A stretch of 64,000 nt of DNA, taken from contig NZ_CP073084.1 in the NCBI RefSeq assembly GCF_018137985.1, forward strand, positions 868,001 through 932,000. Direction: 5' to 3'. The first letter of the stretch is position 1, and every line of letters begins with the position of its first letter. The notes under the pieces are model-generated. The model was not told the DNA's origin, did not search any database, and saw nothing but the letters and a program-made list of their open reading frames with translations. Shown in pieces: positions 38,158 through 47,081 of the stretch. The position numbers and the translations under genes are program-made. The stretch is from Streptococcus oriscaviae (GTDB lineage Bacteria > Bacillota > Bacilli > Lactobacillales > Streptococcaceae).

Positions 38158-40078
38158 GAGTTTCTTCCTCTAATCTGTCATAGGCCGCTTTTAATTCCCT
38201 CAGACGTTGTTCCTCCTCAAAAGTTCCCCGTAGGTATTCTTCCAAAAGGGGCTGTAAGTAATCTTGCCAGAGAATCTCATAATCATAGTCAAGTTCAGGC
38301 AATTTCAAAAAATAGGACGGCCCGATATGGTAGTTGCTATTTAATTCTGGGGTATTTTCAATGGCTTGATTTAAGTTTGTCAGGCGTGTCCTAGCTTCAG
38401 GAATTTGGTCATTGTCGAAGTTTTTGTCCCTTTCCCACATCACCATACTATCGGCCGCTTTTATCTCAACAAACCGAAAGCGTCTGCGCATGGCAAAATC
38501 AAAACTATCAACAGAGCGGTCAATGTCGTTCATGGTTCCGATAATATAGGCATTTTCAGGAATATAAAACTTCTCCTCCTCTTGGTGCATATTAGCGTAT
38601 TGAGTAGAAACTGCCCCATCTTCCCCACGATAGCCTGGGTCAATAGAGAAAAAGAGCTCTCCAAATATTTTAGAAATCTCCCCACGATTGATTTCGTCGA
38701 TGATGAAGACGAATTTTTTGTCAGAGGTGGTTTCAGTTGGTGGTATAAAGTCTTCTAGACCAAATTTTTCTTTCAAATGATTAAGAATCGCTCTTCTATA
38801 ATTATCAAATCCACCTTGTGGAACACCTGGTTTTCCTTTATACAGATTGTAGCATTGAGCTTTATTATAAAAGTTACTGGATGAGTCTTTTTCTGTGACT
38901 CCTGTCATTCCTCCTCTTTCATAAGCTTGAAGGTGCATACTTTTCCCGCGTAAAGAAGAAATTACGTAGGAATCGTCTTCATCTACCTCGCTCACGGCTT
39001 CAAAGAAAGTTTTCCAAGCCGAATCAAAATTATCTCGACCACCCGTTTGAGAGGCCTGCTTAGCTTTTTCGCAAAAAGTTTTAAATATTCCAGCTTTGAT
39101 TTCAAATTTAATATCACCAGAATCATCTTTTACAGGCCGCAACCCTTCCACAAAATCCGTGTAATCATAGGATGGATGAAATTGAACAAAACCGATTTGT
39201 TCTTCATTTCCATCTGTCAATTCTCTTGCAATCTGTTTAGCTAAATAGGTTTTCCCAGTCCCTGGCGCACCGCGGAGGATGATGTTGTGGGAAGAAAGTA
39301 ATTTGTTGCTCAAACTTGTTTTTATCTGATGTTGTCCTTTTTCCTTGAGAAACTGCACATACTCCGAGGCAAAATTTGTGTATTTAAAGTTTGCAAAGTC
39401 TGCTCTCTTTGTATTCTGTAAATTTCTTCTAGCTACTACTTTACTGAGTTCTTCTTTATATTTCTTACACATTTCCATAATCTGTTTATGGACGACTAGA
39501 AAATCTGAATCAGGGAGGGAAAATAAATTTTCAGGAAAGCTTTGGATAAGTTCCTTTTCCTCTTCCGTTAAGGACTCAATCTCAAGCAACAAATCCTTTA
39601 TCGGAGTAATCCGAAGGGTCTCGTCTTGGAAAAATTCGCCCTTTAGCCAAGAAATTTTAGAGTCAACAGCTATCCAACCTGTTTTCCCTTTCTCCTTCTT
39701 CGTTTTTTCGACCCAGCTTCTAAACTCTAGCTCATTAAGCTCTGCTAGGGTTATGCCCCCTCTTCTAACCCCTTCATAGGACTTCCCTATCATGGATAAG
39801 GCAACTGGGAGTTTTTCTTCAGTTTCTATGATGTAGTCGGCATCTATTGGCCAGCCATTCGTTTTGGGGGCGATTTTAAAATATTGCTTGTCTTCCTCCG
39901 ATAAGAACCTAGATAGAACCGATATAGTTATACCGCCTCGACTCTTCTGTACCTGAACAAAGTTTTGGTCTACCCCTTTCATATTTCTAACACGGAAAGC
40001 GGTATAGCCTTTCGTTTCATGCTGCTTGGCTTCTGGAAATACTTCTTTTATCTTACTCAGCACAACTTCTTTGTTCAT
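38141..40078 (-). CDS. mcrB: McrB-like AAA+ GTPase of a modification-dependent restriction system
   Basis: 645 residues. The N-terminal ~250 residues are a variable DNA-recognition region (not the E. coli McrB type); the AAA+ domain has Walker A LRGAPGTGKTYLAKQ (about 273), Walker B FIIDEINRGEISKIF (about 465) and the McrB-specific IIGTMNDIDRSVDSFDFAMR (about 530). McrB translocates on DNA using GTP and activates the McrC nuclease at modified cytosines. Intact, with an AAAGGAAG ribosome site. Sequence looks more AT-rich than the flanks, suggesting acquisition. Confidence 0.88.
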   Translation of the reverse strand: MNKEVVLSKIKEVFPEAKQHETKGYTAFRVRNMKGVDQNFVQVQKSRGGITISVLSRFLSEEDKQYFKIAPKTNGWPIDADYIIETEEKLPVALSMIGKSYEGVRRGGITLAELNELEFRSWVEKTKKEKGKTGWIAVDSKISWLKGEFFQDETLRITPIKDLLLEIESLTEEEKELIQSFPENLFSLPDSDFLVVHKQIMEMCKKYKEELSKVVARRNLQNTKRADFANFKYTNFASEYVQFLKEKGQHQIKTSLSNKLLSSHNIILRGAPGTGKTYLAKQIARELTDGNEEQIGFVQFHPSYDYTDFVEGLRPVKDDSGDIKFEIKAGIFKTFCEKAKQASQTGGRDNFDSAWKTFFEAVSEVDEDDSYVISSLRGKSMHLQAYERGGMTGVTEKDSSSNFYNKAQCYNLYKGKPGVPQGGFDNYRRAILNHLKEKFGLEDFIPPTETTSDKKFVFIIDEINRGEISKIFGELFFSIDPGYRGEDGAVSTQYANMHQEEEKFYIPENAYIIGTMNDIDRSVDSFDFAMRRRFRFVEIKAADSMVMWERDKNFDNDQIPEARTRLTNLNQAIENTPELNSNYHIGPSYFLKLPELDYDYEILWQDYLQPLLEEYLRGTFEEEQRLRELKAAYDRLEEETHVDEG

Positions 40079-40110
40079 TCATTTCTTCCTTTCATCTGTT
40101 TTTGCTACTA

Positions 40111-40148
40111 AAAAAGTTCCTACTATGTCATTATATCATAGTAGGAAC
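40111..40148 (-). terminator. trhO terminator
   Basis: Perfect 12-bp stem GTTCCTACTATG / CATAGTAGGAAC (40116-40148) with a 9-base loop and a T6 tail on the minus strand. Confidence 0.9.
40130..40135 (-). promoter_or_regulatory. Candidate mcrB promoter inside the trhO terminator loop
   Basis: TGA-TATAAT (extended -10) on the minus strand sits in the loop and stem of the trhO terminator, about 50 bases before mcrB; no strong -35. Confidence 0.4.
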
Positions 40149-40166
40149 GTGATAATCTATTCTATT

Positions 40167-41147
40167 TTATACCAAAACCGGCAAGGTTTCCCCAATTGCT
40201 TCTAGGCGCTCTGTCCATTCTTGACGGGTCAAACCGTTTTCAGTGATGTAACGGTTGCGTTCGTGGGCACGGCATTCTGTTGAACAGCCGCGGACATATT
40301 TGGCTTCATTTTCTTCTGAGGTCAGGATGCGGCGGTTACAGAAGGGGTTGCCACAGTTGACATAGCGCTCACAAGGCGTCCCGTCAAACCAGTCTTTCCC
40401 TACGACAACAGGGTCAACATGGTTGACATCAACTGCGATTCGCTCGTCAAAGACATACATCTTACCATCCCAGAGTTCGCCACGGACCTCTGGGTCTTTT
40501 CCATAAGTCGCGATACCGCCATGAAGCTGGCCGACATCCTTGTAGCCTTCACGCACCATCCAGCCTGAGAATTTCTCACAGCGGACACCACCGGTACAGT
40601 AGACCACCACGCGCTTGTCCATGAACTTTTCCTTGTTGTCACGGACCCACTGCGGCAGCTCACGGAAGTTGCGGATGTCTGGGCGGATAGCCCCGCGGAA
40701 GTGACCCAGATCATACTCGTAGTCGTTGCGGGTGTCAAGAACCACTGTGTCTTCATCCAAAAGGGCTTCTTTGAACTCTTTTGGTGACAGGTAGGTACCT
40801 GTTGTCACTAGCGGGTCGATGTCGCTGTCAAAGTCGTTGTCTTCAAGACCTAGGTGAACAATTTCTTTCTTGTAGCGGACAAACATCTTCTTAAAGGCGT
40901 TTTGATTCTCTTCATCTATCTTGAACCAGAGGTCACTGAAGAGCGGATTGGCATGAACGTAGTCCATGTATTTTTGCGTGGTTTCGTAGTCACCGGAAAC
41001 GGTACCGTTGATGCCTTCATCAGCAATCAGGATGCGGCCCTTGAGTCCGATGGATTTACAGAAGGCCAGGTGCTCAGCAGCATATTCCTTGGCGTTTTCG
41101 ATGGGAACATATTTATAGTAAAGCAAGACGCGAATATCGTTTGACAT
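40167..41147 (-). CDS. trhO: tRNA uridine hydroxylase (rhodanese family) TrhO
   Basis: 326 residues from ATG 41147 ([16 protein letters not shown]). Landmarks: [16 protein letters not shown] near residue 40, the rhodanese loop [17 protein letters not shown] with the catalytic Cys, and C-terminal cysteine pairs in [10 protein letters not shown] and [11 protein letters not shown]. The YceA/TrhO family makes 5-hydroxyuridine at tRNA position 34. Stand-alone gene with its own terminator. Confidence 0.93.
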   Translation of the reverse strand: MSNDIRVLLYYKYVPIENAKEYAAEHLAFCKSIGLKGRILIADEGINGTVSGDYETTQKYMDYVHANPLFSDLWFKIDEENQNAFKKMFVRYKKEIVHLGLEDNDFDSDIDPLVTTGTYLSPKEFKEALLDEDTVVLDTRNDYEYDLGHFRGAIRPDIRNFRELPQWVRDNKEKFMDKRVVVYCTGGVRCEKFSGWMVREGYKDVGQLHGGIATYGKDPEVRGELWDGKMYVFDERIAVDVNHVDPVVVGKDWFDGTPCERYVNCGNPFCNRRILTSEENEAKYVRGCSTECRAHERNRYITENGLTRQEWTERLEAIGETLPVLV

Positions 41148-41237
41148 GATTTCTCTCATTCTATAAAAATTTTTAGATAATTTTAATATCATCTTATTCT
41201 ATCTTTTTAGAAAAGTTTTGGGAAATGATTTGACTGA

Positions 41238-41266
41238 AAATAAAACCCGAGCCGAGGCCCGAGTTT
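41238..41266 (-). terminator. Terminator of the SAM hydrolase-ECF S operon
   Basis: AAACTCGGGCC / GGCTCGGGTTT stem (two wobble pairs) with a 2-base loop and TTATTTT tail, just after the S-component stop. Confidence 0.75.
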
Positions 41267-41270
41267 CTTT

Positions 41271-41816
41271 TTAATCTTTCGACAAGCTGTTGCTTTGTGT
41301 TTGATTTTTCGCGTAGACAGCCAAGAGGATGGTTCCTGCAATCGCAACCGTTACTGCGTTGGCAATTCCTGCAACCAAGCCTTGTGTAAAGACCTTGTTA
41401 GCAGGCTCGCTGTAAATAAAAATATCTAGGACTGGCGCAATAACACCCCAAGCTAACACGTTGGCCGCAATCTGCACGCCGTTGAAGAGAATCATATCCT
41501 TTTTGGTAAATACTCCTTCCTGAACGTGTAGTCGGTTCTTGACAAAACCAACAATCAGACCAAAAATACCTGAGGCCAAAATCCATGACCACCATGGGCC
41601 ATACTGCACTGAGTCCTTGAGGAAATGCCCGATAAAACCAATCAGGAAGCCAACAATTGGACCAAAAATAACAGACAACAGTGCTTGAACACCGTACTGC
41701 AATTGGATAGAAGTATTGGCTACAAATGTAGGAATATTGATCATGTAGCCGATGACGAAGAAAAGGGCTGCACCGATACCGGTTGCGACAACAGTTTTGA
41801 TAGAATTATTTTTCAT
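41271..41816 (-). CDS. ECF transporter S-component, UPF0397 family
   Basis: 181 residues, five to six hydrophobic segments. UPF0397 features: [19 protein letters not shown] at the N-terminus, [18 protein letters not shown], and [20 protein letters not shown]-components bind the substrate and dock on EcfT plus ATPases. From memory, in pneumococci this family is encoded next to a fused double ATPase and EcfT; here those lie at 24.4-26.9 kb. The gene follows a SAM hydrolase by 18 bases under a MET-box promoter, so a methionine-related or purine-like solute is plausible. Confidence 0.85.
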   Translation of the reverse strand: MKNNSIKTVVATGIGAALFFVIGYMINIPTFVANTSIQLQYGVQALLSVIFGPIVGFLIGFIGHFLKDSVQYGPWWSWILASGIFGLIVGFVKNRLHVQEGVFTKKDMILFNGVQIAANVLAWGVIAPVLDIFIYSEPANKVFTQGLVAGIANAVTVAIAGTILLAVYAKNQTQSNSLSKD

Positions 41817-41834
41817 TTGAATCTCCTTAGCTGC

Positions 41835-42683
41835 CTAGTTGGCAATTTTTTTGATTTCGATGTGCCAGTTTTGTCCGACACCGACATTGTAGGCCTTGGC
41901 AAACGAGCCTTGGTTGATGGCAACTCCTACACGATAGAGGGAGTTGATATAGATTAGGGGCTGACCGATGCGGACATCCGCAAAGGACTTGCCGTAAGTA
42001 ACTTGGTTTTGGTAAACCAGCATATCGTTGTTGTAGATGGTCACCTCGAAGCGCTCTTCAAAATGAGGATCGAGGCTATAAAATTCCTCGCGCGTAATCG
42101 AGGTCCAGAGCGAGCCGAAACGCACATCCAGAATATCAATAGCTCCTTTGACAAAATCAGAACCAACTTCGGTTGGAACGGTTGGAATTTCAACAATCTT
42201 CTCCACGCTAAGCTCTGGTCCAACTTCTTCAAAACTGATATGTCCAGAAGCTAGTTTGGCACCTGTGTAGGCATATACATCTCGACCGTGGAAGGTATAG
42301 GAATGCTCGGTATTGGCTCTGCGGTTGGCGACTTCTGAAATTTCACGCACCGCCTTGATACCGACATACTGCTTGATAAAGGACAAGGTCCCGTTGTCTG
42401 GTGTTACAATATACTGATTTTTTTCTGTCAACGCTACAACACTCTTGCGCTTAGAACCAACTCCTGGATCAACGACAGATACAAATGTAGTACCTTCCGG
42501 CCAGTACTCAACGGTTTGAAACAGACGATAAGAGCCTTCAAAGATGTTATAAGGGGTGATGTCATGCGTGAGATTGTGAACCACCAACTCCCTAGACTCT
42601 TGCAAGGCCACGCCAATCATGGCAGAAACCGCCCCGTCAACCAGCCCGAAGTCTGACTGTAAAACAAGTAAGTTATTGGACAT
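41835..42683 (-). CDS. SAM hydroxide adenosyltransferase (DUF62)
   Basis: 282 residues. Family motifs: LQSDFGLVDGAVSAMIGVA at the N-terminus, VVDPGVGSKRKSV near residue 70, PDNGTLSF near 95, FHGRDVYAY near 130; the C-terminal domain is a beta-barrel. Members hydrolyse S-adenosylmethionine to adenosine and methionine and are related to fluorinase/chlorinase. It leads the operon with the ECF S-component, under a MET-box-like palindrome. Confidence 0.9.
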   Translation of the reverse strand: MSNNLLVLQSDFGLVDGAVSAMIGVALQESRELVVHNLTHDITPYNIFEGSYRLFQTVEYWPEGTTFVSVVDPGVGSKRKSVVALTEKNQYIVTPDNGTLSFIKQYVGIKAVREISEVANRRANTEHSYTFHGRDVYAYTGAKLASGHISFEEVGPELSVEKIVEIPTVPTEVGSDFVKGAIDILDVRFGSLWTSITREEFYSLDPHFEERFEVTIYNNDMLVYQNQVTYGKSFADVRIGQPLIYINSLYRVGVAINQGSFAKAYNVGVGQNWHIEIKKIAN

Positions 42684-42761
42684 AGCTACTCCTTCAAAGA
42701 TAATACCAATCCATCATATCAGAAAACCGGTCGGCTTTCAAATAGGTTTTCTTGGGGCTTT

Positions 42762-42789
42762 GTTATAGTTTACAACTATAAGACTTCAA
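42762..42789 (-). promoter_or_regulatory. Promoter with MET-box-like palindrome
   Basis: Minus strand: TTGAAG, 16 bases, TATAAC. A perfect palindrome at 42763-42781, TTATAGTT-TAC-AACTATAA, covers the -10 and spacer. It fits the streptococcal MET-box TATAGTTTnAAACTATA (bound by the LysR-type regulator MetR/MtaR) with one deviation in the centre. Confidence 0.65.
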
Positions 42790-42833
42790 AACAGTCTAAA
42801 AGACAGCAAACGGTCAACGTCCACTGCCTTTAC

Positions 42834-43592
42834 CTACAAAACATATTCCAAGCTGAGTTCAGGTAGAATCCTTGCTAGAAATTGTCTGGTGCGTTCTTCC
42901 TTTGGCTGAGTGAAAAAGTCCTTAGGATGACCTTCTTCAACAATCTTTCCTCCATCCATGAAAATGACATGGTTGGCGACATCGCGGGCAAAGCCCATTT
43001 CATGAGTGACGACAATCATTGTAATCCCTTCCTGAGCCAAAGACTTCATCAAGCTCAACACTTCTCCAATCAGCTCCGGATCCAAGGCTGATGTCGGCTC
43101 ATCAAACAGGATAACTTCTGGCTTAACGGCAATCGCACGGGCGATACCAACCCGTTGCTGTTGACCGCCCGATAGTTGGTGAGGGTACTTGGCAGCATGT
43201 TCTGCCAACCCCACTCGTTCTAAGGCAGCTTCGGCTATCGGAATGGCTTTGGCCTTTGGAATTTTACGGGCAACAACGAGACCTTCTAGGATATTTTCAA
43301 GGGCTGTCTTGTTGGCAAAAAGACTGTAATTTTGAAATACAAAGGCTGTTTTTTGACGAATAGTCAGGCGATCCTTGGCAGAAAGATTAGCAAGATCGTA
43401 GTGAACCTCATCTAAGGTTAGCCTGCCTTGATCTGGTTTTTCCAGTTGATTGATGCAGCGTAAAAAGGTCGTTTTCCCTGACCCCGATGGGCCTAAAATC
43501 ACCACAACATCTCCCTTCTCTACACGGAGGGATACACCGTCTAGCACCTGTTTTTCACTAAATTTTTTCTCAATACCATCTAAGGCTATCAT
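42834..43592 (-). CDS. Polar amino-acid ABC transporter ATPase
   Basis: 252 residues: Walker [10 protein letters not shown] at about 34, Q-loop FQNYSLF, signature LSGGQQQR, Walker [15 protein letters not shown], switch His in [13 protein letters not shown], which is the amino-acid (HisP/GlnQ) subgroup hallmark. Last gene of the URO-D-SBP-permease-permease-ATPase operon. Confidence 0.92.
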   Translation of the reverse strand: MIALDGIEKKFSEKQVLDGVSLRVEKGDVVVILGPSGSGKTTFLRCINQLEKPDQGRLTLDEVHYDLANLSAKDRLTIRQKTAFVFQNYSLFANKTALENILEGLVVARKIPKAKAIPIAEAALERVGLAEHAAKYPHQLSGGQQQRVGIARAIAVKPEVILFDEPTSALDPELIGEVLSLMKSLAQEGITMIVVTHEMGFARDVANHVIFMDGGKIVEEGHPKDFFTQPKEERTRQFLARILPELSLEYVL

Positions 43593-43610
43593 CTCTTCTC
43601 CTCTCTCATA

Positions 43611-44297
43611 TCAAACTGGACTCATGCGTTTTTCCAATCGGTTAAAACCCCATTGAATAAAACCGCATAAGAGTAAGTAGACCACAAAAATGACTGCGTA
43701 CGATTCAAAGTATTGATAACCGTATGCTGCCTGAATGCGGGCAATGGCCGTGATGTCTTTGATTGTCATGACAAAAACCAAGGATGTCCCCTTCACCAAG
43801 TTAATGACGAGGTTACAGAGATTGGGAAGGGCAGACCTCAAGGCTTGGGGAAAGATAATCCGCACATATGCCTTTCTTCTCGTCAAGCCGATACTCAGTG
43901 CCGCCTCCAACTGCCCCTTGTCGACCGTTAAAAGGGCAGAGCGGATAATTTCAGAAAGGGTTCCTGTTGTCATCAGGCTAAAGATGGCAAAAGCATACCA
44001 GATGGGATGGATTGCAAAGACATCCACTGTCCATCCTAAGCCCTGAAAGGCAAGGTTGAGCAGGCTGGGCAGTAGGCTATAAAAGAACAAAATCAAAACA
44101 ATAGGAGGGGTAGCCCGAATAAAGGCAAGGTAAATTGTGGAAAACAACTGAACTCCTTTAACCTGATGAATTTGCCCCAGAGCCAGTAAAAGAGCCGGAA
44201 CAAAGCTTAAAAGGAGGGCGGCAAGCATGATAAGCAGAGTCACTGGCACTCCGCCCAGGGTCAATAAGAATGTTTCCCAGATATAGTTTAAGTCCAT
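43611..44297 (-). CDS. Amino-acid ABC transporter permease
   Basis: 228 residues from ATG 44297 (AGGAGG just upstream; the frame reads through the previous permease to 44570). Five hydrophobic helices and the HisMQ-type EAA loop KGQLEAALSIGLTRRKAYVRI. Pairs with the permease encoded 8 bases upstream to form a heterodimeric channel. Confidence 0.92.
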   Translation of the reverse strand: MDLNYIWETFLLTLGGVPVTLLIMLAALLLSFVPALLLALGQIHQVKGVQLFSTIYLAFIRATPPIVLILFFYSLLPSLLNLAFQGLGWTVDVFAIHPIWYAFAIFSLMTTGTLSEIIRSALLTVDKGQLEAALSIGLTRRKAYVRIIFPQALRSALPNLCNLVINLVKGTSLVFVMTIKDITAIARIQAAYGYQYFESYAVIFVVYLLLCGFIQWGFNRLEKRMSPV

Positions 44298-44305
44298 ACT
44301 ACCTC

Positions 44306-44995
44306 CTAGCTTCCTTTTGATAACATGCTTTCCAGCCTCTGTGAACCAAATGAAATCACAAGCGCAATTCCCCAATAAATCAAGGCGACCGCAGTGTAGG
44401 TTTCTAGGGAATAATTCCCTGTATTGCGACCGATGATTAAGTTGGCCGCTCCCATCACATCCACTAGACCGATGGTGTAGGCCAACGCTGCGTCCTTCAT
44501 GACATTCAGCAGGGCCGTCGTCATATTTGGTAAGGCAATCCGAAAGGCTTGCGGCAGCAAAATACGCCAAACTGTCTGAACCGGGGTCAGTCCGATGCTT
44601 AAGCCTGCCTCCAATTGACCGATAGGCAGCGCTAGAAAGGCGGATTTAAATACTTCTGCCAGCATGGCGCCAAATAAAAGAATCAGACTGATAAGAACGA
44701 AAATTGCCCGCGACCAGGCATTGATGTCCAAACCGAGCCACCATTCTAAAAATACTGGTAAACCATAGAAAACCATAAACAGTAAGACTATAGGAGGCGT
44801 ACATCTCAATACAAAGATATAGAACTTGGCCACGTTTCGAGCCGTCTGTCCCCCTGCCAATTGCGCCCACGTCAGCAAGCCGCCCAGAAGGGAACCAAAC
44901 ACACTTGTCATCAGCATGATAAACAAGGTGGTTGGTAGGGCAGACAGTAGCTCCGGCAGAAAGAGCAACACTTTTTCAACGTTAAAACTGACCAT
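44306..44995 (-). CDS. Amino-acid ABC transporter permease
   Basis: 229 residues, five helices, EAA loop GQLEAGLSIGLTPVQTVWRI. It follows the substrate-binding protein by 13 bases. Homologous to, but clearly diverged from, the next permease, as expected for a two-permease HisMQ/GlnP-like complex. Confidence 0.92.
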   Translation of the reverse strand: MVSFNVEKVLLFLPELLSALPTTLFIMLMTSVFGSLLGGLLTWAQLAGGQTARNVAKFYIFVLRCTPPIVLLFMVFYGLPVFLEWWLGLDINAWSRAIFVLISLILLFGAMLAEVFKSAFLALPIGQLEAGLSIGLTPVQTVWRILLPQAFRIALPNMTTALLNVMKDAALAYTIGLVDVMGAANLIIGRNTGNYSLETYTAVALIYWGIALVISFGSQRLESMLSKGS

Positions 44996-45008
44996 CAGGC
45001 CCTCCTTG

Positions 45009-45878
45009 CTAATCTGTTACATAGTCAAAAACATTCTCTCCGAAATAGGTTTCTGATAGTTTGGCTAGAACCCCTTCCTCTTCCAGTTCTTTGATGGCTG
45101 TTTCGTAGGCTGCGACCAGCTCTTCATTTTGCTGGTTGCGGTGAATGAGCGGGTAGGTTTCAATCCCACGATAAGGGAACCAGCTCAATTCTTCGGCATA
45201 TTGATGGTAGGCTCCATCCTCGGCAAGTACAGCTTTTTCAAAAGATAATTTAATATCAAAATACCCATCGTAGCGGCCTTCCAGCACCCAAGCGTAAGCA
45301 TCTGCTACCGTGAAGGTTTCCGCCGCGGTCAATGCAATCGGACTGTCTGGATGTTCTTCATTGTAGGCTTGGATGACATTGTACTGGGCATTTTGCGGAG
45401 AAATCGGCACCAGTTTTGCACCCGCTGTTGCAAAATCATCAATCGTTTTGTAGGTTGCAGCATCGGCTGTGCGGACGGTAAAACCGATTATGCTAGCGCC
45501 AATTGCTGTTTCTGGTATCAGGAATTTTTCAGCCCGCTCCGCAGTGTACCAAGCTCCCTTGACCCCGATGTCGTATTTGCCAGATTCCAAACCGACCAAT
45601 AAGTCTTCGTCGCTAGTTCCGATAAATTCAAACTGGTACTGCTCCAACTTCTCGTCAATGGCTTTTAAAACCTGAACCTCATAGCCATCTGACTCTCCCT
45701 GCTCATTGATAAAATCATATGGTGCATAGGATTGTGTATGGGCAACCCGCAAGGTAGTGACTTCCTCCTTCTGACTGGCTGTACTTGTTGAATTGTTCCC
45801 AGAAAAATAGCGAACTAGAACGGTCACAAGAACCAAGACGAGGACAAGACCACCGATCCAAATAACTTTCTTTTTCAT
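45009..45878 (-). CDS. Amino-acid ABC transporter substrate-binding protein, membrane-anchored
   Basis: 289 residues. AAGGAG is correctly spaced only for ATG 45878 (MKKKVIWIGG). An uncleaved-looking hydrophobic N-terminus (about 5-24) lacks a lipobox Cys, so the protein is probably held by a helix rather than lipid. The family-3 binding fold is clear: TLRVAHTQSYAPYDFINEQG, LLVGLESGKYDIGVKG, and ELEEEGVLAKLSETYFG. Ligand unknown. Confidence 0.88.
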   Translation of the reverse strand: MKKKVIWIGGLVLVLVLVTVLVRYFSGNNSTSTASQKEEVTTLRVAHTQSYAPYDFINEQGESDGYEVQVLKAIDEKLEQYQFEFIGTSDEDLLVGLESGKYDIGVKGAWYTAERAEKFLIPETAIGASIIGFTVRTADAATYKTIDDFATAGAKLVPISPQNAQYNVIQAYNEEHPDSPIALTAAETFTVADAYAWVLEGRYDGYFDIKLSFEKAVLAEDGAYHQYAEELSWFPYRGIETYPLIHRNQQNEELVAAYETAIKELEEEGVLAKLSETYFGENVFDYVTD

Positions 45879-45888
45879 TTTCATCTCC

Positions 45889-46890
45889 TTATTTACTTGC
45901 TGCTTGGCGAACCCAGTGAATACGTTGTGGCGAAATATCACTAGGAAGGGTACAGTCAGCTCCTAAAATGAGCCCCTGTCTGCCTGCTTGTTCAATCAAA
46001 CGTTTGGTTTCAGTTTCAATATCTGCTTGACTTCCCTTATAGAGCAGACCATTCTTGGTATTGTCAAAACCACCTAGAACTGTTTTTCCGCCGAACAACT
46101 GTCGCCCTTCTGCCAGACCGACTCCTTCTGCTCCAACTGCCCAGTTAATCACTTGTGCCGGATAATCTGTAAAGAGGAACAAGTTATTTTTCGCTCCTTC
46201 ATAGCCACAGATATGGAGGATGCTTTGTTTGTGAAGGTGGTTGACTGTCTCCAGCAAGCTGACCTCAGACGGAGCAAGATAGGTGTGGTAGGTTTCGGGG
46301 CTAACACTTGTATCTTGCAGGCTTTGGACACTGAGATAGATACCATCAATTCCTGCCTCTTCCACCAGTTTTGTGACGAGCTTAGCTAAGTCGCTAGCAA
46401 TCACGTTTAAGGCATGGCTGACTGCCTGAGGCGCTTCCTCCAACAGCTGAGCTAGCAAGTGATCACCTGAAGAAACTTCATTTGCCAACTGCCATTTCAG
46501 ATGGGTAGCCGGGGCAAAAATATTGTAAAAAGCAGGAATGTCCTCTTCAAAGCTAGCCTTGATGTCCTTAACCAACTGGACTTGTTGTTGAAACCATGGA
46601 TGGTCTGCTGCAATCGATTCTAGCCGGGCCAAGTCCTGAGCACTGGCTCCTGAAGTGATCAGAGGATTGGGATAGCGGAAAAAGCCGTCGCTCATCAACT
46701 TAATCAAATCCGGCTGAACCTCTTTCAGGAACTGCCGATGCCCCTCTAGGTTTTTCCGATAGATTTCAGGTGAATCCAGCCCCTCCATCCATTCTTCTGG
46801 TTGGGTAAAATGGTACCAGAAGCCAACTGGAACACGGTCAACTTCTTGACCTCGAAACGCTCTCTCCACCAAGTCTCGTTTTGCTGTCAT
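45889..46890 (-). CDS. URO-D / corrinoid-type methyltransferase family protein
   Basis: 333 residues from ATG 46890 (AAAGGAG upstream). The TIM-barrel pattern of uroporphyrinogen decarboxylase-like proteins is visible: RAFRGQEVDRVPVGFWYH, DGIYLSVQSLQDTSVSPETY, LHICGYEG, GGKTVLGGFDN. The LHICG segment matches the His-x-Cys zinc ligands of methylcobamide methyltransferases (MtbA/MtaA) rather than heme-pathway HemE. It is the first gene of an amino-acid ABC operon, so it probably acts on the imported compound or a methyl donor; reaction unknown. Confidence 0.75.
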   Translation of the reverse strand: MTAKRDLVERAFRGQEVDRVPVGFWYHFTQPEEWMEGLDSPEIYRKNLEGHRQFLKEVQPDLIKLMSDGFFRYPNPLITSGASAQDLARLESIAADHPWFQQQVQLVKDIKASFEEDIPAFYNIFAPATHLKWQLANEVSSGDHLLAQLLEEAPQAVSHALNVIASDLAKLVTKLVEEAGIDGIYLSVQSLQDTSVSPETYHTYLAPSEVSLLETVNHLHKQSILHICGYEGAKNNLFLFTDYPAQVINWAVGAEGVGLAEGRQLFGGKTVLGGFDNTKNGLLYKGSQADIETETKRLIEQAGRQGLILGADCTLPSDISPQRIHWVRQAASK

Positions 46891-46911
46891 GCGATTCTCC
46901 TTTCTCATCTT

Positions 46912-46963
46912 AGAACCTAAAATAGATGGTTCTAATCTTACCACCCTGACTACTCGTTGACAA
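46912..46963 (-). promoter_or_regulatory. Promoter of the URO-D/ABC operon with inverted repeat at the start site
   Basis: Minus strand TTGTCA (46958-46963), 17 bases, TAAGAT (46935-46940). Right after the -10 lies AGAACC-N10-GGTTCT (46912-46933), which would cover the transcription start and could be a repressor site. Confidence 0.6.
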
Positions 46964-47081
46964 ATATATATTTCCTATCACGGAATTTGGAATAAACTAT
47001 CAAGAAAGCATCGGGGAAAGAAAAAATGCCCATCACAAAGCACTTTTTTTCTATATTTATAGATATCTCAACAAGCATAGC

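Noticed and set aside
42721-42752. Terminator after the amino-acid ABC operon (AGAAAACC / GGTTTTCT)
   Set aside because: The loop is 16 bases and the T-tract is short; possible but too weak to list.
46985-47000. MET-box before the URO-D operon
   Set aside because: Only one half-site (ATAGTTTATT) is present on the minus strand and the second arm does not match.
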